Assembly (NCBI GenBank): GCA_030639665.1
Contig: DAOWCC010000083.1
Coordinates: 1-9,849, forward strand
Length of the DNA stretch: 9,849 nucleotides
Reading direction: 5' to 3'
From: Elusimicrobiota bacterium
GTDB lineage: Bacteria; Elusimicrobiota; Elusimicrobia; Elusimicrobiales; UBA9959
The notes under the pieces: model-generated
The model's input: the letters and a program-made list of their open reading frames with translations, nothing else
Databases searched by the model: none
Told to the model about the DNA's origin: nothing
In this document: positions 5,889-9,849 of the stretch, one piece after another
Position numbering within the stretch: the first letter of the stretch is position 1
Layout of the letters: each line of letters begins with the position of its first letter
Program-made: the position numbers and the translations under genes

Positions 5889-6305
5889 ATGAAATCACAT
5901 ACCGCGTATTTATGGATAAACACTGACAAACGATATGAAATTGTGCATATTACCAATCAGGTGGAAGAAGAGCTTAAGAAAAGCGGCGTAAAAGAGGGCT
6001 TGTGTTTAGTGAATGCCATGCATATAACGGCAAGCGTTTTTATAAATGATAATGAAAGCGGTTTACATAAGGATTATCTTAAATGGCTTGAAGAGTTGGC
6101 TCCCTTTTCAAAAGACGGCTATAATCATAATTTAACCGGTGAAGACAATGGCGACGCTCATTTAAAAAGAACCATTATGGGGCGCGAGGTGGTTGTGGCT
6201 ATTACAAACGGCAAGCTTGATTTTGGGCCTTGGGAAAGAATTTTTTACGGTGAATTTGACGGCCGCAGGCGCAAGAGAATTTTAATTAAAATAATTGGGG
6301 AATAA
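5889..6305 (+). CDS. yjbQ: YjbQ/UPF0047 family protein (secondary thiamine-phosphate synthase-like)
   Basis: The 138-residue product from ATG 5889 has AGGAGA seven bases upstream, which fixes this start. An open extension to 5856 would add the palindrome-encoded MGSDPIYRRLF and should be ignored. Family hallmarks are AMHITASVFINDNE near residue 50, YNHN, then NGDAHLKRTIMG and NGKLDFGPWERIFYGEFDG towards the C-terminus; the length fits the family. E. coli YjbQ shows low thiamine-phosphate synthase activity and can bypass thiE loss, but the physiological role is not settled. The soluble cytoplasmic protein is followed after one base by the thioesterase gene, so they are translationally coupled. 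The native promoter is not evident because the transposase unit sits directly upstream; expression may depend on read-through. Confidence 0.9.
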   Translation: MKSHTAYLWINTDKRYEIVHITNQVEEELKKSGVKEGLCLVNAMHITASVFINDNESGLHKDYLKWLEELAPFSKDGYNHNLTGEDNGDAHLKRTIMGREVVVAITNGKLDFGPWERIFYGEFDGRRRKRILIKIIGE

Positions 6306-6306
6306 A

Positions 6307-6693
6307 ATGAAAAGAAGAGTTTTTTATCATGATACCGATTGCGGGGGCGTGGTTTATTACGGTAATTATCTTAAGTTTTTGGAAGAGGCCAGAGGGGAAT
6401 GTTTGGAAGACTTTGGTTTTTCTGTAAAAAAATTGATGGATGAGGGCGTATGGTTTGTGGTTAAACGCCAGGAGATAGATTATAAGTATCCCGCTTTTTA
6501 TGATGATACGCTGGATATAAAAACATGGATTAAGGAAATGAGCGATTTTAGAATACAATTTGCTTATGAAATAAAAAACCAGTCCGGGCGCTTAGTGGTT
6601 AAGGCCATAACCGATATGGTCGCTGTCGGCAAAGATTTAAAAATGATTGAGATGCCAGAGTTTCTTAAAGAAAAACTTAAGTCCCAGAATTAA
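6307..6693 (+). CDS. YbgC/YbaW-type acyl-CoA thioesterase, hotdog fold
   Basis: The 128-residue product starts at ATG 6307 with GGGGAA six bases upstream, one base after the yjbQ stop; a TTG start at 6295 is possible but less likely. The N-terminal signature FYHDTDCGGVVYYGNYLKFLEEARGE is the 4-hydroxybenzoyl-CoA thioesterase/YbgC motif, with the catalytic aspartate in HDTD and the helix carrying EEAR. The central strand region VVKRQEIDYKYPAFYDDTLDIKTWI and the C-terminal VVKAITDMVAVGKDLK complete the single hotdog domain. Such enzymes hydrolyse acyl-CoA (or acyl-ACP) thioesters in the cytoplasm as tetramers. YbgC usually precedes tolQ-tolR in Gram-negative genomes, but here there is no tol-pal locus. 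The gene converges with the M16 peptidase gene, with only ten bases between stops and no clear terminator. Exact substrate unknown. Confidence 0.9.
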   Translation: MKRRVFYHDTDCGGVVYYGNYLKFLEEARGECLEDFGFSVKKLMDEGVWFVVKRQEIDYKYPAFYDDTLDIKTWIKEMSDFRIQFAYEIKNQSGRLVVKAITDMVAVGKDLKMIEMPEFLKEKLKSQN

Positions 6694-6703
6694 ATAAATC
6701 AAA

Positions 6704-8116
6704 TTAATCTTCTTTTAGTATCGTCACCTTTCCAAAGGTTGAAAGCGGTTTGTCAAATTTCTTTGAATTACCGATAACAAATATTAGGGCATTGTCAGGG
6801 TCAAGAATTTTTTTTGAAGTTTTCAAAACATCATCTCGGGTGATTTTTGCCATTTCTTTGGTGTAATTATCCAAATAATCTTTTGGATATCCGTAAAGTT
6901 CATAGGAAGCTCTTTCTTCCATTAAGCTGAAGGGTGTGGGAAATCTAAAAACAAAAGAATTTATTATGGAGCTTTTAGCTATATTTAATTCTTGAACGCT
7001 TACATTTTTTTCTTTCATTAATTGAAATTGTTTCAGCATTTGTTCAAGAGCTTGAGAATAGGTTTCCGGTTTTGTGCCGCAATAGGCAAATACAAAGCCA
7101 TAATCGGGGCGCTTGGCAAAGTAGCTGTAAACGGCATAAGCAAGTCCTCTTTTTGTTCTTATTTCAGTTGTAAGTCTTGAAGAAAAGCTTCCACCACCCA
7201 AAATATGGTTTGCGACATTTAAAGGAAATTCTATCGGGTCATGTCTTTTAATGCCTTTTTGAACGAGTACTATATAGGTTTGGGCAATGTCTTTTTCTAT
7301 AAAGTAGATATGCTTTTCCTTTTTAATTTTTACCGCCGGTATTTTAGGAAAATTTACTTTACCTTGTTTCCAGGAAGAAAAAGCATCGTTTAATTTTTCC
7401 AATATTTCTTTCTCGCTTTTAAAATCTCCGCTTACGGCAAGAATCATATTGTTGGGTTTATAAAAGTTTGAATGAAAGTTTTTCAAATCGGATTTATTTA
7501 TGGCTTTAATAGTGCCGGGTTCCGTTCTCCAACCATAAGGATGATTTTTGCCATAAAACATTCTCATAGCTTCTCTTGTAGCTTGAGAATTGGGCTTGTC
7601 ATTTCTCCTTCTGATGCCTTCCAGCATATCATCTTTAAAGAGTTTTACTTTATCATTATTAAAAGTGGGATTTATTAAAACATCATTGTATATATCAAAT
7701 ACCTTTTTAAAATCCTTGGAAAGGCAGCGCATAGACACTTCACTTTCCTCACTATATGCTCTTGAATTTATTGAAGCGCCGGAAAATTCCAGAATTTTAT
7801 CTATTTCTTCCGGTTTATATTTTAATGTTCCGCCGTCTTTTAATAGGTCTGCGGTTAGTTCGGCAAGGCCGATTTTATCTTTAGTGTCATAAAATTTACC
7901 GGTTTTTATTTTTGCGGAGATATTTATTATAGGGAGAGTGTTATCTCTTAATATATAAACTATCATTCCATTTTTAAGTATGTGTCTAGCGCCTTGCGGA
8001 GGAGAAAAATCCAAAGGTTTGGATTTTGGAAGCCTGGGCTTTACCGCGTGCAATGATGAGGCAAAAACCAAGAGAGAGGAACCCAGTATTAAAGTTTTCA
8101 AAATATGTTCTTTCAT
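6704..8116 (-). CDS. Exported M16 peptidase-like subunit lacking HxxEH (R/Y subunit)
   Basis: The product has 470 residues from ATG 8116, with AAGGAG eight bases upstream. A Sec signal peptide (basic MKEH..K, hydrophobic core 8-19) ends at a likely cleavage site after SLHA (residue 24). Two M16 halves follow, roughly 45-190 and 195-375, with a C-terminal tail. At the position of the zinc motif it reads GLAELTADLL, so both histidines and the glutamate of HxxEH are replaced (E86, A89, D90). It retains a glycine-rich LGGGSFSSRL and IRTKRGLAY, giving the Arg320/Tyr327 pair that binds substrate in M16 enzymes. It is therefore probably the non-catalytic partner of the HxxEH protein encoded 22 bp upstream in the same operon, in the periplasm. 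Compare the alpha subunit of mitochondrial processing peptidase. Activity alone is unlikely. Confidence 0.92.
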   Translation of the reverse strand: MKEHILKTLILGSSLLVFASSLHAVKPRLPKSKPLDFSPPQGARHILKNGMIVYILRDNTLPIINISAKIKTGKFYDTKDKIGLAELTADLLKDGGTLKYKPEEIDKILEFSGASINSRAYSEESEVSMRCLSKDFKKVFDIYNDVLINPTFNNDKVKLFKDDMLEGIRRRNDKPNSQATREAMRMFYGKNHPYGWRTEPGTIKAINKSDLKNFHSNFYKPNNMILAVSGDFKSEKEILEKLNDAFSSWKQGKVNFPKIPAVKIKKEKHIYFIEKDIAQTYIVLVQKGIKRHDPIEFPLNVANHILGGGSFSSRLTTEIRTKRGLAYAVYSYFAKRPDYGFVFAYCGTKPETYSQALEQMLKQFQLMKEKNVSVQELNIAKSSIINSFVFRFPTPFSLMEERASYELYGYPKDYLDNYTKEMAKITRDDVLKTSKKILDPDNALIFVIGNSKKFDKPLSTFGKVTILKED

Positions 8117-8138
8117 TATAATTCTCCTTAAAAATAAA

Positions 8139-9674
8139 TTATTTCTTTTCCGGCATTCTTAAAAATACAATGGTTTTATTTTCTTTTGTCAGATATTTTT
8201 GAGCCGCTTTGGAAATATCTTCAGGCTTTAATTTTTTTATTTTTTCCAACATTATCCAATCATTTTTCCAATCGCCAAGAATTTGCTGGCTGGAAGATAA
8301 ATTCTCGGCCATACCGGAATTGGATTCAAGTTGTTTTATCAAGCTCGCCTCATAATTATTTATTATTCTATCCATTTCCCATTTGGTCGGCGCTTCTTTT
8401 TTTACTTTTTCAATTTCTTCCACGATGGCATTCTCAACGGCTTCAAGCGTATGCGGTTTTTTTGGCGCCGCCGCTATAATGAATAATGAAGGATAGCGGT
8501 TTCCCGGTGTTGAATGATATGAGCCCGCATAGAGAGCTATTTTTCTTCCCTCAACAATGGTTTTATAGAATCTTCCGGTTTTTCCGCCTGAAAGCACTTC
8601 GCTTAACACTATGAGAGCGGGCATATCCTCGCTGTCAAAACCTTCATTATGAAAGCCCATTCTAAGCATAGGTTGAGCTTTGAAAAAAACATTTATTCTT
8701 TTTTCCGCTTTCTGCTTGGGTTCCTTCGTGTAATCCGTGGAGGGAATATTTTTTCTTTTCCATGAACTGAAATATTTTTTAGCAAGTTTGATAACCTCAA
8801 TGGGATTAATATCTCCAACTATCGCCAAGGTGGCATTATTGGGGGCGTAAAATTTTCCGAAGAAGTTTTTGGCATCAGTCGCGCTATATTTTTTTAAATC
8901 ATCACTCCACCCGATGGTGGGGTTTTTATATGGATGAGCGACAAAGGCATGTGAAAATAATGCTTCCCATAAAACTTTATTTGGACTTGATTCTCCCATT
9001 TTTTTCTCTTCCGTAACCACAGCTCTTTCCATATAAAATTCGCGCAGAACCGGATTTTTGAATCTATCGCTTTCAATAATCATCCAATCTTCAAGCCTAT
9101 TGGAGGGAAGAGATACCATATATGTCGTATAGTCCGTGGCGGTTCCGGCATTAAGTCCGGTTGAGCCAAGTTCTTTATATATTTTTATATATTCATTCTT
9201 TATAATGTATTCATCCGCTTCTTTTAGAAGTTTTTTAAAATCGATTTCAAGCTGTTTTATTTTTTCTTCATTCCGGTTTTTCTTGCCTTTTTCCAGAGTA
9301 AGTATTTCATTAGCTTTTTCAATTTTTTCCAATACAACTTTTTCTTTCTTATAGTTCAAAGCATTAATGGTTTTGGTTCCCTTGAAGGCCATATGTTCGG
9401 CCATATGGGCAAGTCCGGTTTTGCCTTGTTCATTATCCACATTACCGGCTTTAAAGGTCATATTAAAGGAGATTATCGGTGAAAAATGCTTTTCAAGTAT
9501 TAAAATTTTAAGGCCGTTTTTAAGAGCATAAGAAATGACTTTCGGCATTTTGGGATCTTTTTCCACTATGGCTCCCATTTTCTCAAGTTCGCTCATTTTG
9601 TCTCCTTTATTCTTAACCGCATAGGTGGGCGCGCACATTAAAAGCGTTAAAGATATTAAAGTGAATAATTTCAT
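8139..9674 (-). CDS. Exported M16 zinc metallopeptidase, catalytic subunit
   Basis: The product has 511 residues from ATG 9674, preceded by GGAGG. The signal peptide is MKLFTLISLTLLMCAPTYA, with cleavage likely after Ala19. The inverted zinc motif is in GLAHMAEHMAFKGT (His90, Glu93, His94). The third zinc ligand is probably Glu223 in ERAVVTEEKKMGE, with Glu216 as the accessory acid. About 130 residues separate the motif from Glu223 rather than the usual ~76, because of a charged helical insertion around 112-165. In the second half (about 250-440) the place of the R/Y motif reads TIVEGRKIALYAGS, so both Arg and Tyr are absent. It therefore appears to need the R/Y subunit encoded next in the operon. 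Predicted to degrade or process peptides in the periplasm. A lipoprotein is less likely, since LLMC is a poor lipobox. Confidence 0.93.
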   Translation of the reverse strand: MKLFTLISLTLLMCAPTYAVKNKGDKMSELEKMGAIVEKDPKMPKVISYALKNGLKILILEKHFSPIISFNMTFKAGNVDNEQGKTGLAHMAEHMAFKGTKTINALNYKKEKVVLEKIEKANEILTLEKGKKNRNEEKIKQLEIDFKKLLKEADEYIIKNEYIKIYKELGSTGLNAGTATDYTTYMVSLPSNRLEDWMIIESDRFKNPVLREFYMERAVVTEEKKMGESSPNKVLWEALFSHAFVAHPYKNPTIGWSDDLKKYSATDAKNFFGKFYAPNNATLAIVGDINPIEVIKLAKKYFSSWKRKNIPSTDYTKEPKQKAEKRINVFFKAQPMLRMGFHNEGFDSEDMPALIVLSEVLSGGKTGRFYKTIVEGRKIALYAGSYHSTPGNRYPSLFIIAAAPKKPHTLEAVENAIVEEIEKVKKEAPTKWEMDRIINNYEASLIKQLESNSGMAENLSSSQQILGDWKNDWIMLEKIKKLKPEDISKAAQKYLTKENKTIVFLRMPEKK

Positions 9675-9695
9675 TTAGCCTCCGATACTATTGTA

Positions 9696-9704
9696 ATTAT
9701 AACA
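9696..9704 (-). promoter_or_regulatory. Candidate extended -10 promoter of the M16 operon
   Basis: On the minus strand the sequence TGTTATAAT combines an exact TATAAT with the TG of an extended -10 element, 21 bp before ATG 9674. No good -35 is seen at 16-18 bp (CAAGCC region), which extended -10 promoters tolerate. The leader would be about 15 nt, just enough to hold the GGAGG. Confidence 0.45.
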
Positions 9705-9744
9705 TTGTATTAAATTTAGGCTTGATAAATCTCTCCAATAAATC

Positions 9745-9849
9745 ATTTTCAAGAAAATAATATTTTCTCTAATCGGCCCAAAAAAGTTATACTTTAGACA
9801 GTGAAAGCTCAATGTCCGAGCTAAAAATATTTTAATATTAAAGGAAACA
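9745..9849 (+). promoter_or_regulatory. Possible leader of a plus-strand gene beyond the right edge
   Basis: TATACT at 9788-9793 could be a -10 box. A small hairpin (AGCTC, seven bases, GAGCT) and AT-rich sequence follow. The window ends in AAAGGAAACA, which resembles a ribosome binding site just before a start codon. No coding sequence is visible, so this is tentative. Confidence 0.25.

Noticed and set aside
6286..6558. Minus-strand 90-aa frame over the thioesterase gene
   Set aside because: It overlaps a well-supported hotdog-fold gene on the other strand and has no recognisable features.
6694..6720. Bidirectional terminator between the convergent thioesterase and M16 genes
   Set aside because: Only a five-pair A/T stem can be drawn, too weak to support.

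Overview
The window looks like chromosomal DNA from an AT-rich, Gram-negative bacterium. Two proteases carry Sec signal peptides, there is a YbgC-type thioesterase, and most genes have GGAGG-type ribosome binding sites. The GGGGTC/GACCCC palindromes next to a Y1 transposase, and the overall protein style, remind me of poorly cultured phyla such as Elusimicrobiota or Omnitrophota. That placement is an impression from memory, not a measurement.

Layout. (1) 1-4576, minus strand: two consecutive genes for very long, lysine/glutamate-rich coiled-coil proteins. The upstream one (1034 aa) is complete. The downstream one runs off the left edge after 470 residues and has no ATG-to-stop frame inside the window. 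They share an N-terminal (I/M)DTAK motif and an internal KKSDD..KQSGI motif, so I read them as diverged paralogues in one operon. The last ~230 residues of the larger protein keep an unbroken 11-residue register. This is the most unusual part of the window, and I recognise no named family. (2) 4577-4915: a 339-bp AT-rich gap with a possible promoter for the coiled-coil operon, a CRP/FNR-like palindrome and a weak hairpin behind rpmB. (3) 4916-5110, minus: rpmB (ribosomal protein bL28, four-cysteine form). (4) 5152-5874: a compact REP-associated tyrosine (Y1/HUH) transposase unit bounded by two 21-bp palindromes in inverted orientation. (5) 5889-6693, plus: a tight two-gene unit, YjbQ/UPF0047 then a YbgC-type hotdog acyl-CoA thioesterase. 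(6) 6704-9674, minus: two exported M16 metallopeptidase subunits. The first translated keeps the zinc motif HxxEH; the second has lost it but keeps the R/Y pair, which suggests an obligate heterodimer. (7) 9675-9849: the promoter region of the protease operon, and perhaps the leader of a plus-strand gene beyond the right edge.

How they fit together: the blocks look functionally independent (cytoplasmic filament or scaffold, ribosome, mobile element, small-molecule housekeeping, envelope proteolysis). The transposase unit sits in the divergent interval between rpmB and yjbQ. It now supplies the DNA on both sides of which transcription must begin, and its repeats create false N-terminal extensions (MGSDPI...) on both neighbours.
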